Shown: positions 9,606-22,085 of the stretch, one piece after another
Layout of the letters: every line of letters begins with the position of its first letter
Numbering within the stretch: the first letter of the stretch is position 1
Source: Priapulus caudatus
Lineage: Eukaryota > Priapulida > Priapulimorpha > Priapulimorphida > Priapulidae
DNA length: 38,066 nucleotides
Assembly: GCF_000485595.1 (NCBI RefSeq)
Contig: NW_014577805.1
Span: 90,840 to 128,905, forward strand
Direction: 5' to 3'
Notes under the pieces: model-generated
Seen by the model: only the letters and a program-made list of their open reading frames with translations
Databases searched by the model: none
Told to the model about the DNA's origin: nothing
Translations under genes and position numbers: made by a program

Positions 9606-10575
9606 GCGTACCCTCGCTCACGTATATTCTATCACCAACAGCAGCAGGCACAGCCGCACACAGCGGGAGAACGTACACCCAACACCCACGACGTGACCCC
9701 TACACCAGTAAACCTAACGGAATTCCAAACGCTGTCATCTGCTAGAGCTGCTATGCCATTTACCCAGCCGCAAGCAGTTAGTCAAGGACAGCGAAGTGGG
9801 AGCAATGGCTTCGCGTGGCACCCCCTATATTTTCACCTCGTCTATCTTCATGTAATGAGATAGAAGCGAACAAGCGGGGTCCAGCCAAAAACAGAGAGAT
9901 CGTGGGACCGCGTCAGATGCAAATGCGCGCATGCATGGTGAATGTACAAGTCAGTCGAGAAAAAGAGTCCGCCGATGAAAGACGCGGGGTTTTCTTGACA
10001 TCCAGGTTCAATGTACGCAACAATGGCTTTTACGGCCTTGTGTGATCGCGCGGCTATATGGTTAGTATTCATACGCCCCCTTATTCGACCATTACAGCAG
10101 TGCACGATATTTCTTGATGTTTCTGACGATGCATCGTGCTGTATTTCTCTGTCATGACTATTATGCTGCGCAAACTATAGCAGCGGACTTAGAAAAGACA
10201 TCCCATTAGCAGATTCTGCTCACGCACGCTTTGTATCCGTCACCTGGTAGCTCATCCATCATACGTAATGCGTTGTGAATAATTGGCAATCGTCTAGCGG
10301 TTGTTTACATGCAACGACAGGGGGCCTGCGTAGAGGCCATGCATGGAGTAGGAGCGGCACCTAGTTGTAGACAGTGCTGGACCGGTCAGCAGAGCTTCAG
10401 TTTAACGAAACCATGCTGGCTAACCTGATATGCAGCGCAGCGATGTAAAGACACAGCACACAGCCACCACCACACACACACACACTACACACAACACACA
10501 CGAAACACACACGCGCGGCGCACCGCGCGTAGCATGCAGTCGCAGTAGGTTTGATAGGTTGCAATTACGCATTTT
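9606..10575. other. unique part of L, no gene recognised
   Basis: Mixed sequence with partner 21960-22940 on the other strand. A CACACA/ACACAACACA tract lies at 10467-10510. Open frames are short and not conserved in frame between the two copies. Confidence 0.6.
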
Positions 10576-10577
10576 CT

Positions 10578-10624
10578 TCTTAGCGAGGAAGAGAGAGAGA
10601 GAGCGAGAGAGAGAAGGGCGGACC

Positions 10625-10693
<69 letters not shown>

Positions 10694-11262
10694 AAGGAGA
10701 GAGAGAGAAACGAAAGAGAGAGAAGTAAGAGAGAGAGAAGGGGGAGGGAGAGAGAGAGAGAAAGGAAGGAGAGAGAGAAAGCAGGGAGTAGGAGAGGGAG
10801 AGAGAGAGGAGAGCGAGGAGGAGAGAGAGAGAGTGAGTCGGGGGGGGAGGACGCGCGAGAGAGAGAGAGGAAGGCGCGCGCGAGAGAGAGAGGGGAGAGA
10901 GAAGAGAGAAGGAGAGAGAGAAAAGAGAGAGGAGAGAGAGAGGAGAGGGAGAGAGAAATCGATGAGTAGACGAGGAGAACAGAAATGAGAGCAGAAAGTA
11001 GAGAGAAAGAGAGTGAGAAGAGAGAGTAGATAAGAGAGAAGGAGAGGAGAGAGAGAGAAGAGAGAGAGGAGAGAGAGAGAGAGAGAGATCGAGAGAGAGA
11101 GAGATGAGAGAGAAGAGAAGAGAGAGAGAGGCAAGAGAGAGCAAGCGAGAGCGAGAGAGAGAGAGAGAGAGAAAGAGAAGGAGAGAGAGAGAGAGAGGAA
11201 AGAGGAAAGAGAGGAGAGAGAGAGAGAAGTAGCAGAGAGATAAAGAGAGAGAACAGACTACT
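10578..11262. repeat. long interrupted (AG)n tract
   Basis: About 0.7 kb of GAGAGA sequence. It is the near-exact reverse complement of 21260-21950, including the ATCGATGAGTAGACGAGGAG island at 10959-10976. The long minus-strand Ser/Leu frame is a repeat artefact. Confidence 0.95.
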
Positions 11263-11342
11263 CGCTTCTTGCTCGTCGTCGCTCCTCATTCTGAACCGTG
11301 CTCTTCGTTAGTTTCCCGTATTTAGTATTCATACTTAATTAC

Positions 11343-11367
11343 NNNNNNNNNNNNNNNNNNNNNNNNN
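11343..11367. other. assembly gap (25 N)
   Basis: A run of 25 undetermined bases. Its left flank (11262-11342) closely resembles 11810-11905 on the right, so the two contig ends probably overlap. Confidence 0.99.
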
Positions 11368-11812
11368 AGCGCCGCGACGAGAGAGAACGAGCTGCGCCGC
11401 GAGAGAGAGAGAGAGCAGAGCAGACGAGATGAAGTGAGAAAACGAGAGAGAGGAGAGAGAGAGGGAGAGGGCGAGAGACAAAGGGGAGAGAGGAGAAAGA
11501 AAGAGAGAGACAAGCTAAGCAGAGAAAGAGTAGGGAGAACGAGAGAGAGAAGCAGAGAGACGAGGAGAGGAGAGAGAGAGAGAGGAGAAGAGAGAGAGAG
11601 CAGAGAGAGAGAGAGTAGAGAGGTCTCAGCTGATTAACAACTACTCTCCCTCCCAGTTACGGAAGAGGAGAGAGAGAGAAGAGAGAGAGAGACGACGCAA
11701 GCGAGAGCGACTCGAGAGCAGAGAGAGAAGAAAGAGAAGGAGAGAGAGAGAGAGAGAAAGAGGCGGAAGAGAGAGGCAGCAGAAGAGAGAGAGGGAGAAG
11801 AGCAGTAGACAG
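11368..11812. repeat. second (AG)n tract after the gap
   Basis: GAGAGA-rich sequence interrupted at 11630-11664 by a short unique patch. The inverted copy of L has only one such tract at this point (21260-21950), so this block is probably a duplicated contig end. Confidence 0.8.
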
Positions 11813-12264
11813 GACTACTCCTTCGGTGCCTCGCGTACCTCCTCATTCTGACCGTGCCTTCTTCGTTGAGTTTCCCTATTTATGTATTTCATAACTTTAA
11901 TTACTTACCCACTACTTTCCAACCATCCCCGTCTTACTTTTCCGCGAACTGGCTTTGGAACTTCGCTTTCTTATTTTTCGAAGCAGAGGAACCATTAAAA
12001 TATTAAGTCATCCATAATTTTGCGCAGTTTGCCCCCCCTCCTGTTAGAAAATCCCGGCTACGCTACTGCCTACTGGCTCATTTTCGCCGAATAGCTATTT
12101 TTACTTCATCGTCTTATGTGCTATGCCTTGAACGTTCAGGCCTTTGTTCAAGCGCTCTGCATACTACTTCATCATTCTCTATTATACGCTTACATAATGA
12201 CACAATTAATCTTTATTGAATAACTAATCCGCAATTTCTCGCAAAATGACCGCTCCAACTGCAC

Positions 12265-12510
12265 GCACGCATTATCACTGCATTATACGCATACACGCAT
12301 ACACGCGACGACGCACACACGCCAATCAGCATACACGGCTATACGCGATATTATATGCGACGATACACGCATTACACGCCACACACGCGCATACATGCAT
12401 ACACGCATATACGCCACTATTATGATGCGCATACACGCATACACGCACACACGCATATACGCATACAACGATACACGCCATATTTATATGGCGCATACCG
12501 CACACACGCA
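12265..12510. repeat. (CATACACG/ACGC)n degenerate array
   Basis: Runs such as GCATACACGCATACACGC and CACACACGC. The partner at 20700-20825 is the inverted GTGTATGC array, which is shorter and cleaner. Confidence 0.85.
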
Positions 12511-14790
12511 ATTATCTTACGCCGTGCAACGTAGTCCACGACCATCGTAATGTAAATTTGTTACGTCAAGGCCGTATAGAGCGGACTAGTTGCATGGTGG
12601 TCGGCTCTCTTATCTGCGCCGTATACGCTCGTCTGGTTCTGCGTTCAATCTAGCGCCGACAGTGATTTTATTTTCGGAGGCCCATCGATATCGAAACGTG
12701 GACTCGGACACGCATCCGGGAAGCTATGTGGCACACAATGAGAAACAACATGGAAAGATCCAAATCCCAACAATGTTTGCATGTCTTGCCAGCGGCCCTA
12801 TTCTTTTTTTTTTAACGTTCGAGCTAAACAAGAAACGGATGCATTAGCGTCTTGCAGATTTTCGACATTTTTTCCTACTAATAAAAGTGACAAGATTACA
12901 TTTGCCTTTTCCTTATTTTCTTTCAATTATAATTGATACCATTTCTTTTAAAGAATGCAATTAAAAATGGCTCGAAATCGGCGCAAGAAATGCAATTCTT
13001 CATCCGCACACACAACCGATGCGTGTAATCTTGAGCGATCAAAAATAGATCCCCTTTGCGCCGAAACATGCGACTTTTGAAAAAAAACCGAGTTGCGCCC
13101 ATGCGCTTGACAGTTGGCAAGTTTTCCATTACTGTTGAACAACAAAGAACCGGATCACTTTGCACTTGCCATCAGGTAAACGTGCCGTCAGCCGTCTAAA
13201 CCGCACGCAGATACAGGCAGGCAGTGGCTCAGTATTTATTTTAAGCTGTCGCTTCGCAATGCGCGCCGCAGGACGTCTCGAAAACACGCGACGGCTAGAT
13301 TTGACCTGTATTTATGTCGATGGATTTTTGTTCCATGATTACATCATGAAAACCGAACTCATCTCGGAGCCTTTCTCGTCAATCAATAATCGGCGCAGCG
13401 GCTGTAAGCGATATGAAGATCGCGGTTACTTATTTTATTCTTATTATTTTATTAATAAATTAATAAAATAATAAAAAAATAATATAATACTACTAATAAT
13501 AATAGAGGAGATGTGGGAATGTGCTACCTTGTAGTCTGCTTTAGCACGATTAAAGGGAATCGAGAAGAATCGAGCAGCCCAACCTAATGCTAAAGATTAC
13601 TAACTAATAATGATAATAAATAATATAAAAGCCGAATTCTAATAATGCGAAAGTTACCCTGCGATGAGAAAATCCGGAAATTCCGGAGAAATGCTTTTGA
13701 ATGCGAAGTAAACGGGCGTAGGTCATTATGCTAGCGCATACACGTCATTTTAGCTCAAAAATAGGTTCAAGGGTAACATGAGCCGACAAGTCCACCGAGA
13801 TCCGATGTTACGACCCCTCAAAGGGAACGACTACTACGAGTCTTATGACAGCAGCGCACGCCGGGACGCGTGGCTCGCGCCGTGCCGCGCCGCGCGCTGA
13901 ATACAACAAGAAGAAAAAATATGCGACGACAGAGAAGAACAGTAATTCACCCTTACACAAGGCGACATCTTATGAACATTTTAGTACCTATAGAAGGACA
14001 TTCCACCTGTGATTGACTCGCATGCGACTGATAAAGAACAAACAACGACACGCACGCCGGACAAATGTGAACTATGGTGAACTAGGAGACATGAATCGAA
14101 ACTGCCGCGATTCCCAATGACTATCTAGAAGCTTCTGGCTGCCGTTCTCACGCAATAGAGAAGGAAGTCTCACCTTTAGTGTCCATAAAAATTCTGGAGA
14201 AGGACACAGGATTGCCCCACCACCATCGTTAATAAGGCTTGAGGACAGATTGCGGCCACGCATTCCTCCAGTTGCATAAATACGAACAAGTTTCCGACAG
14301 AAAGGACAGTTTCTTACGGTGCTGACAAGCATTCCCGGACGCTGTCAGCACCACTTGCTCTCATCTGCTGCTCGCTGCTCCGTTTGCCGCCGGACACCGC
14401 GCGCCTGACTGAGGATCTGCCTCGCGACTTGCTGGCCCACTGCTGGCTGGCAGCTGCGACTCCACGCTCGTAAAATATGAACCGCCATTATTTAACCAGT
14501 CCGCTGGTCTGCTATGCTGCCCTGGTGTCATAAGATAATGTATGTATTATTGTCTTCGTATTTACTGTACGTTTGGCCTGCGCAGCCACTTAGTGTATTG
14601 TATGTGATTGCAATATTGATGCTGTTCATGGAAAAAAAATAGCAGTAAACCGTAGCTAATTCTGGGGTAGTATAGCATAATACTGTGTGTGGCTTAGTGC
14701 AATAGCCACGTATCTGTTGATACAAGACGAACCTGTCACACACTATACGATTACACGCTGCCTATTACACGGGCTCACAAAGGCTACCGG
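12511..14790. other. unique part of L, no gene recognised
   Basis: Mixed sequence mirrored at 18580-20690. AT-rich palindromic runs at 13438-13505 correspond to a TTATTATT...AATAATAAT palindrome at 19800-19860. A GC-rich stretch at 13855-13900 mirrors 19420-19460. An open frame at 14072-14332 on the minus strand reads FCRKLV...LINDGGGAILCPSPEF, but in the other copy it breaks into different frames. I do not call a gene. Confidence 0.5.
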
Positions 14791-14791
14791 T

Positions 14792-15196
14792 TAGTACACA
14801 CACTCACGCACGCACACACTCACGCCACGCACGACACACTCAAGCACGCACACTCACGCACACACTCACTCACGCACGCACGCACTGCACACACTCACGC
14901 ACCGTTACACACCACGCACCCACACATCACTCAGCACGCACACACTCAACGCACGTACACATTCACGCCACGCACACACTCATGCAACCCACGCACACGC
15001 ACGCACGCACTCGCACACCTCGCACGCACTCACGCACGCACACACACACTCACGCACGCACACACTCACGCACGCACACCGTCACGCACGCTACACACTC
15101 ACGCACGCACACAACTCACGCACGCACTCACGCACGCACACACACACTCACGCCACGTACACACTCACGCCACTCACGCACACGCACACACTCACG
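14792..15196. repeat. (CACACTCACGCACG)n array, right border of L
   Basis: The inverse of the arrays at 7745-7988 and 18250-18571. It contains many one-base interruptions (CACGCCACGC) that are absent from the cleaner copy at 18250. Confidence 0.92.
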
Positions 15197-15197
15197 C

Positions 15198-15279
<82 letters not shown>

Positions 15280-15290
15280 TTCTCTCTCCC
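15198..15290. repeat. (CT)n microsatellite
   Basis: A pure CT tract at the junction of the CA array with segment S. A longer, more interrupted CT tract precedes the second S copy at 24465-24728. Confidence 0.95.
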
Positions 15291-16048
15291 CATACCATTC
15301 CGACTCTCTCGCCATATATTTTGTGAGATTTATGACGTAAGTAACCCTCATTGAAACCAATCAATCGTTTCAGCAGGCATTCAGAAAACCAGCTTAATTA
15401 TGTAATGGGGCCGACGATATGTGCGCTTTAACATTTCTTTCACTTTCGCCTCGCAATTACCGTGCGCTTCTGTACGCAACATGGCTGCCCACAGATTCCA
15501 TGTTTTGCCTGTCTTGACAGCCACCGTCGACGTTTTAAAACTTAATCAAGCTAGCCGATGACAAACTGCTGGCAATGCGCTAACATTTTCATTTCGAACG
15601 AAAATTAAATCGCAGTAGATAGCAATCTTTTTAATTATATCGCACGATGTGCAAATTCGATTTTGTATATTTGGGGAAATGGAATTGCGGAGTAGCAGTA
15701 GCTTTCGTCGGTGGAGATTGTGAGTAATTTATAATCACGTCAACTGCCACGTACTTAGCAGTGATTCCACCAAGATTCTGCAAAAAGTTCCAATTTTGTC
15801 GAATCGCAAAACTGTAGGAGATTAGTTATAATAATTTAATAATACTAAAATAATATAACAAGTTATAGAGTGTTATCGGTAACGCTGCAAAGGTCTGAAC
15901 GATACGAATTATGTAAGCGTAAGCGAATAGCAGCAACCTACGTAACGTGGGCTGAGGGAATGATGCAGATCAGTGGATTCGTCTGATGTTGCCACCGAGA
16001 GAGCTGTAGCGCCGAGTAGTAGCAAACGTCTGAAAAATGGCGGCCATT

Positions 16049-16125
16049 TTGAATTTTTAAGTGACATAGGACTCCTATGGAACTACTTTTTTAAACACCC
16101 GGGTCGTAAGTCACTTAAAATTCAA
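16049..16125. repeat. short foldback inside S
   Basis: TTGAATTTTTAAGTGAC at 16049-16065 pairs with GTCACTTAAAATTCAA at 16110-16125 (one-base bulge). Between them lies a second palindrome, ATAGGACTCCTAT. AAATGGCGGCCATTT just upstream (16034-16048) is also palindromic. Confidence 0.7.
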
Positions 16126-17542
16126 TTTAATTAACCTTCCAATTCAACTTAAAAAGTCAATGAAAAATTTATGATAGGAGTGGGCATGAGAATTTTGGTG
16201 CTTGCCTCACTATTTGAAAGCTTATTTCGCTTTTCTGCTGGACTACATGGCGCTGCCGAAGTCAACGTCGCGAATAAGTTGAAGTTGGCGAGACAGAAAC
16301 ACATGCTCCAGTGTACGATCCCTACATCTGCCCCAATCCTCATCACTTCGTTTAAAGACAGATGATTTTCCGATTTCCTAAACTGGCGCCGTATTCTATT
16401 AGCATAGCTCAACCACAGGATAAAAAAAAACCCGGTGAAGACTTTTAGCACAAACAAATGAACACTATACATAGTTCAAAAAAATGAGGGGGAAAGAGAT
16501 GGGGTGGCTTACAGCTTATTTTAAAAGCACTGCGGATTTTATAACCATAATAAATTCGAACTCGTAGGGAAATTAGGAATTGCGTGACGCTGTTTGCGTG
16601 CTACCTTCGGCAGTGTTTTGCATCTACACCGACTTTCGCGTGGCCGCTAAAACTCTTGCGTGCACCTCTCAGAAACTCATTCGTAATGACGAAAACATTT
16701 CCATACAAAGTACCACAAAAACCTAGAGAATCGGTTCTAATAGCGCCTGCCATTTCAACGCTACTGCGCAGCATCGACAGATGGCGCTGCCGGCGCAGTA
16801 CGGGTAACAATAAAACCAGAAATGCCCGCGACGTGACTCATCCAGCAACACAAGCAACGTGTGGTAGCCGAGGCAGGAATGCTGGCTGCTACACGACATC
16901 CGACACTCGCAGCACATTGTAGCATGCGGCGGGAAAGTGGGGGGGGGGGAGGAGGAAGAGGTTTAAAAGCAAATTCACGCAACCCGATTCTGTAGCTAAA
17001 AGACGATATCCGTGAATTCGCCCCCGCCGCCATCTTCAGATATAGACTTGTTGGCGTTCGCTGTTTTTTTTCTGAACAGGCTACGAAGCAAGATTTTAAA
17101 GAGTGCGCTCGTACGAACGCACTGCCAAAAGCAAGGAACGATTTTTTCGTGTGGGGGACGGTGTTCACATGGAAGATTTTTCGACCAGACACAGTATATG
17201 CAGTGGGTTTCCCTCCCAGTAGTTGGGAAAATCCAATAAAAAGGATCACTTGTGATAATGGTCCATCGCCGTTTTTTCACGGTGCGCAAAAACAAGAAAA
17301 AAAGTTGTGGCGGGCTGCAACATGTGTTTGTCGCGGCGCACCACCAGTTGTTATAAAGTATACATTTAAATTATAATGCAAATTCAAAATAAAAATGAAA
17401 AAAAAAACGTTTTTGACATTTGTGGCCTTTTATTGTTCGCTGGAATCAAAGTACATCAACAACCACGAAAAATTTAGTAATTTCCTGATGTAAATTTTAA
17501 AATATGGCTGAAAAATGTTACGACCGGGACTTTCTGGACACC

Positions 17543-17765
17543 GGCTGCGTTTACACTATCGATTTTTGTCAGCAAATCGTAGCGATTTCAAGTGCATTCC
17601 AACTTGCCCCCGACTGGACCCAAGTGCATTCCAACTAATCGGCTGAAATTCGATTGTGTTGGAGTCGGAGTCGAAGTCAAGTCGCTGAGTTGGAGAAATA
17701 GAACATGTTCAATTTTGCACGACTCGGACGATTTGCTGACAAAAATCGATAGTGTAAACGCAGCC
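17543..17765. mobile_element. MITE-like element with 38-bp perfect terminal inverted repeats
   Basis: The left arm 17543-17580 and right arm 17728-17765 are exact reverse complements over 38 bases. They begin GGCTGCGTTTACACTATCG and end GATAGTGTAAACGCAGCC. The 223-bp element has no coding capacity. The arms can be extended outwards with a 2-base bulge (CCGG...CCGG). I see no clear target duplication. A second, more diverged copy lies at 27010-27235 because it was duplicated with S. Confidence 0.85.
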
Positions 17766-18181
17766 TCCGGAAATGCGCGCGCGCGGTACGTGGACGTCAA
17801 TCTAGATGAACGATCTATTGTGGAGTAGTCGGCGTGGAAGAATGCGGTGTTATCGCTATGAATTAATTGTGTTATTTGATAAAGTATGGCGACAATCGGG
17901 GCTGCCTCCACAATGAACACGAATTATCGCAAGATGAATTATGAAGTGTATCTGCTCTGATTCGCCCGCAAATTGAGTTCGTAGACGATATTTCATTATT
18001 GCGATTATAAAAATTGCGTTGTTATTTATTAAGGAAACAAATTACACTCGTAAGATAGAGGCGAGTTTATTTAAAAGGTGATACAGCAGTATGTGCACAC
18101 TACCAGTAGCTCAACGTGTTAGAACATGATCTAGCTCACTATAAATATTTATTGCATCAAGCTCTTTCTCTATATAACTTA

Positions 18182-18248
18182 TATTAGTGTTAGAACATAC
18201 TGTATCTCTCTATAGCTCAGTGTTAGAACATACTGTATCTCTCTATAG
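18182..18248. repeat. 33-bp tandem repeat, two copies (end of S copy 1)
   Basis: Two copies of a unit containing GTGTTAGAACATACTGTATC followed by TCTCTATAGC. They are truncated directly into the GTGCGTGAGTG array. The same repeat has about 11-12 copies at 27660-28039. Confidence 0.93.
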
Positions 18249-18249
18249 C

Positions 18250-18571
18250 AGTGCGTGAGTGTGTGCGTGCGTGAGTGTGTACGTGCGTGACTGTGTGCGT
18301 GCGTGAGTGTGTGCGTGCGTGAGTGTGTGTGTGCGTGCGTGAGTGCGTGCGTGAGTGTGTGCGTGCGTGAGTGTGTGCGTGCGTGCATGAGTGTGTGCGT
18401 GCGTGAATGTGTACGTGCGTGAGTGTGTGCGTGCGTGAGTGAGTGTGTGCGTGCGTGAGTGTGTACGTGCGTGAGTGTGTGCGTGCGTGCGTGCGTGAGT
18501 GAGTGTGTGCGTGAGTGTGCGTGCGTGAGTGTGTACGTGCGTGCGTGAGTGTGTGCGTGCGTGAGTGTGTG
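18250..18571. repeat. (GTGAGTGTGTGCGTGC)n array
   Basis: A clean tandem array at the junction of S and the inverted L copy. It is the inverse of 14792-15196. Confidence 0.95.
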
Positions 18572-21259
18572 TATAACGGAGCTTGTGAGCCCGTGTAATA
18601 GGCACGTGTAATCGTATAGTGTGTGACCAGGTTTGTTTGTACAACAGATACGTGGGCTATTGCACTTAAGCCACACACAGTATTATGCTATAACCACAGA
18701 ATTACTACGGTTACTCTATTTTTTAATGAACAACATCATATTGACAATCACATACAATACATAAGTGGCTGCGCAGGCCAACCAGTAAATACGATACAAT
18801 ACATACAATACATATCTTATACACCAGGCACATACAGACCAGCGACTGGTTAAATAATGCGGTTCATATTTTACGAGCGTGGAGTCGCAGCTGCCAGCCA
18901 GCAGTGGCCAGCAGGTCGCAGGCAGATCCTCAGTCAGGCGGCGGTGTCCGGCGGCAACGGTAGCAGCGAGCAGCAGATGAGAGCAGTGGTGCTGACAGCG
19001 TCGGGATCTGTTAGCACCGTAGAACTGCCTTTCTGTCGAAACTGTTCGGTATTTATGCAACTGGAGGAATGCGTGGCCCAACTGTCCTCAAGGCCTTATT
19101 AACGATGGTGGTGCAATCCTGTGTCCTTCTCCAGAATTTTATGGACAACTAAAGGTGAGACTTCCTTCTCTAGCGTGAGAACGGCAGCAGAAGCTTCTAG
19201 AAGTCATTGGGAATCGCGGCAGTTCGATTCATGTTCTCATAGTTCACATAGTTCATATTTGTCGGCGGCGTTCGTTGTTTGTTCTTTATCAGTCGGCATG
19301 CGACATCAAGGTGGAATGTCCTTCTATAGGTACTAAAATGTCATAGTGTCGCCTTGTGTAGGTGATTACTTTCTTTCTCTGTCGTCGCATATTTTCTCTT
19401 CTTTTGTTGTATCACGCGCGCGCCACGCGCGTGCCACGCGCCCGGCGTGCGCGGCTTGTCATAAGACTCGTAGTAGTCGTCACCTTGAGCGGGTCGTAAC
19501 ATCGTTCGGTGCGACTTCGGCTCATGTTACCTTGAACTATTTTGACTAAAATGACGTGTATGCGTTACGCATAATGACCTACCCCCGTCTTACTTCGCTT
19601 CAAAAAGATTTCTCCGGAATTTTCCGGTTTTCTCATCGCAGGGTTCTTTCGCATTAGAATTCGCTTTATATTAGTTATTATCATTTAGTTATTAATCTTT
19701 AGCATTAGGGTTGGCTCTCGATTCTTCTCGATTCCCTTTAATCGGTGTAACAGACTACAGGTACACATTCTCCCACATCTCCTCTATTATTATTAGTAGT
19801 ATTATTATTATTTTTTTTATTATTATTATTATTATTAATAATAATAATAATAATAATAATAAAGTAACCGCGATCTTTCATCGCTCACCGCTGCGCCGAT
19901 CATTGATTGACGAGAAGGCCCGAGATGAGTTCGTTTCATGATGTGATCATGGAACAAAAAACGCATCGACATAAATAAGGCAAATCTAGCACGTCGGCGT
20001 GTTTTCGAGACGTCCTGCGGCGGCATTGCTAGCGACAGCTTAAAATAAATACTGACGCACTGCCTGCTGTATCTGCGTGCGGTTTAGACGGCTGCGGCAC
20101 GTTACCATGGCAAGGCAAAGTGATCCGGTCTTGTGTTCAACAGTAATGGAAAACCTTGCCACTTCAGCGCATGCGCGCAACTGTTTTTTTCAAAGTCGCA
20201 TTGTTCGCGCAAAGGGGATCTATTTTTGATCGGCCTAAGATTACACGCATCGTGTTGTGTGTCGGATGACAGAATTGCATTCTTGCGCCGATTTCGAGCC
20301 ATTTTAAATCATCTAAAAGAAATGGTACAATTATAATTGAAAGAAAATAAGAAGCAATGTAGTCTTTCACTTTTATTAGAGGAAAAAATGTCTGTAAAAT
20401 TTGCAGACGTAATGCATCCGTTTCTTGTTTACTCGAACGTTAAAAAAAATAGCCGCTGGCAAGACATGAAAACATTGTGGGATTTCTTTCCCATGTTGTT
20501 TCTCTGTGTGTGCCACAAGCTTCCCGATGCGTGTCCCGTCTCACGTTTCGATATCGATGGCTCCGAAAATAAAATCACTTCGCGGCCTAATTGAACGCAG
20601 AACCACGAGCGAGCGTATACGGCGCAGATAAGAGACCGACCACCAGCTAGCCCGCTCTATAGGCCTACGTCAAAATTTACATTACCGATGTGCCGCGTAC
20701 CGTGCACGCGTAAATATTTGCGTGTGTGCGTGTATGCGCATATAATATGCGTGTATGCGTGTATGCATGTATGCGTGTGTGCGTGTATGCGTGTGTGCGT
20801 ATATGCGTATATGCGTGCGTGCAGCTGAGCGTCATTTTGCGAGAAACTGCGAGATTAGGTTACTCAATAAAGATTAATTGTGTCATTATGAAGCGTATAT
20901 ATAGAGATTGATGAAGTAGTATGCAGGAGCGCTTGAACAAAGGCTGAACGTCGAGGCAAGAAATAAGACGATAAAGTAAAAAAGCCTATTCGGCGAAATG
21001 AAGCCAGTTAGCAGTAGCGTAGCCGGGATTTTTTAACAGGAGGGGGGGCAAAACTGCGCAAAATAGTGGATGACTTAATATTTTAATGGTTCCTCTGCTT
21101 CGATAAATAAGAAAGGAAGTTCCAAAGCCAGTTAGCGGAAAGTAAGACGGGATGGGTTGGAAAGTAGTGGGTAAGTAATTAAGTATGAAATACATAAATA
21201 CGGGAAACTCAACGAAGAGCACGGTCAGAATGAGGAGGACGCGAGCAAGGAGGAGTAGT

Positions 21260-21837
21260 CTGTTCTCTCTCTATCTCTCTGCTACTTCTCTCATCTCTCT
21301 CCTCTCTTCCTCTTTCTCTCTCTCTCTCTCTCTCCTTACTCTTTCTCTCTCTCTCTTCTCTCTCAGCTCTCGCTTGTCTCGTCTCCTCTGCCTCTCTCTC
21401 ATCTCTCTCTCTCTCTCTCATCTCCTCTCTCTCTCTCTCTCTGCTCTCTCTCTCTCTCTCTCTCCTCTCTTCCCTCTCTCTCTCCTCTCCTTCTCTCTTA
21501 TCTACTCTCTCTTCTCACTCTCTTTCTCTCTACTTTCTGCTCTCATTTCTGTTCTCCTCGTCTACTCATCGATTTCTCTCTCCCTCTCCTCTCTCTCTCC
21601 TCTCTCTTTTCTCTCTCTCCTTCTCTCTTCTCTCTCCCCTCTCTCTCTCGCGCGCGCCTTCCTCTCTCTCTCTCGCGCGTCCTCCCCCCCCGACTCACTC
21701 TCTCTCTCTCCTCCTCGCTCTCCTCTCTCTCTCCCTCTCCTACTCCCTGCTTTCTCTCTCTCCTTCCTTTCTCTCTCTCTCTCCCTCCCCCTTCTCTCTC
21801 TCTTACTTCTCTCTCTTTCGTTTCTCTCTCTCTCCTT

Positions 21838-21906
<69 letters not shown>

Positions 21907-21950
21907 GGTCCGCCCTTCTCTCTCTCGCTCTCTCTCTCTCTTCCTCGCTA
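21260..21950. repeat. interrupted (CT)n tract in L'
   Basis: The inverse of 10578-11262. The Ser/Leu frame here is the same artefact as on the minus strand at 10420-11289. Confidence 0.95.
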
Positions 21951-22019
21951 AGAAGAAAATGCGTAATGCAACCTATCAAACCTACTGACGACTGCATTGC
22001 CTTACGCGCTGCGCCGCGC

Positions 22020-22085
22020 GTGTGTGTTCGGTGTGTGTTGTGTGTAGTGTGTGTGTGTGTGGTGGTGGCTGTGTGTGTGTGTGTT
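22020..22085. repeat. (GT)n microsatellite
   Basis: GTGTGTGTGG/GTGTGTGT runs, the inverse of the CACACA tract at 10467-10510. Confidence 0.85.

Larger units (their letters stand above)
7988..15196 (+). repeat. segment L of a composite inverted duplication
   Basis: The whole segment is the reverse complement of about 18250-24560. Clear anchors are 8090-8170 with 24350-24430 (AAACACTGTATTTGTGTCC), 9640-9720 with 22830-22900, 10060-10570 with 21960-22450, 11880-12070 with 20990-21180, 12590-13480 with 19760-20620 and 13500-14780 with 18580-19780. Copies differ by substitutions and many 1-base indels. The interior has long AG/CT tracts and no recognisable gene. Short open frames mirrored in both copies show no domain and are disrupted differently in each copy. 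It could be a large transposon remnant or a segmental duplication. Confidence 0.85.
15290..18248 (+). repeat. segment S, copy 1 (direct repeat with 24728-27740)
   Basis: It is co-linear and same-orientation with 24728-27740. Examples are the CTCCCCATACCA start, GCAGGCATTCAGAAAACCAG at about 15375 and 24811, the CAGATGGCGCTGCCGGCGCA block at 16780 and 26245, and the end in the 33-bp repeat. Copies differ by substitutions and many short indels, and no open frame is conserved in both. It contains a foldback at 16049-16125 and an inverted-repeat element at 17543-17765. I recognise no gene. Confidence 0.9.

Noticed and set aside
8126-9863. Long Ser/Leu-rich open frames (up to 434 codons)
   Set aside because: They are translations of interrupted (CT)n sequence, open in several frames at once, with no start context or domain.
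14072-14332. Minus-strand frame with FCRKLV...CPSPEF
   Set aside because: The inverted copy at 19000-19260 is in different frames with changed residues, and no domain is recognised.
16761-17249. 162-codon minus-strand frame in S
   Set aside because: The second S copy breaks it into different frames, and there is no recognisable family. The proline run comes from a poly-G tract.
18179-18678. Thr/His/Ala-rich minus-strand proteins
   Set aside because: Translations of the GTGAGTGTGTGCGTGC array, open in all three frames.
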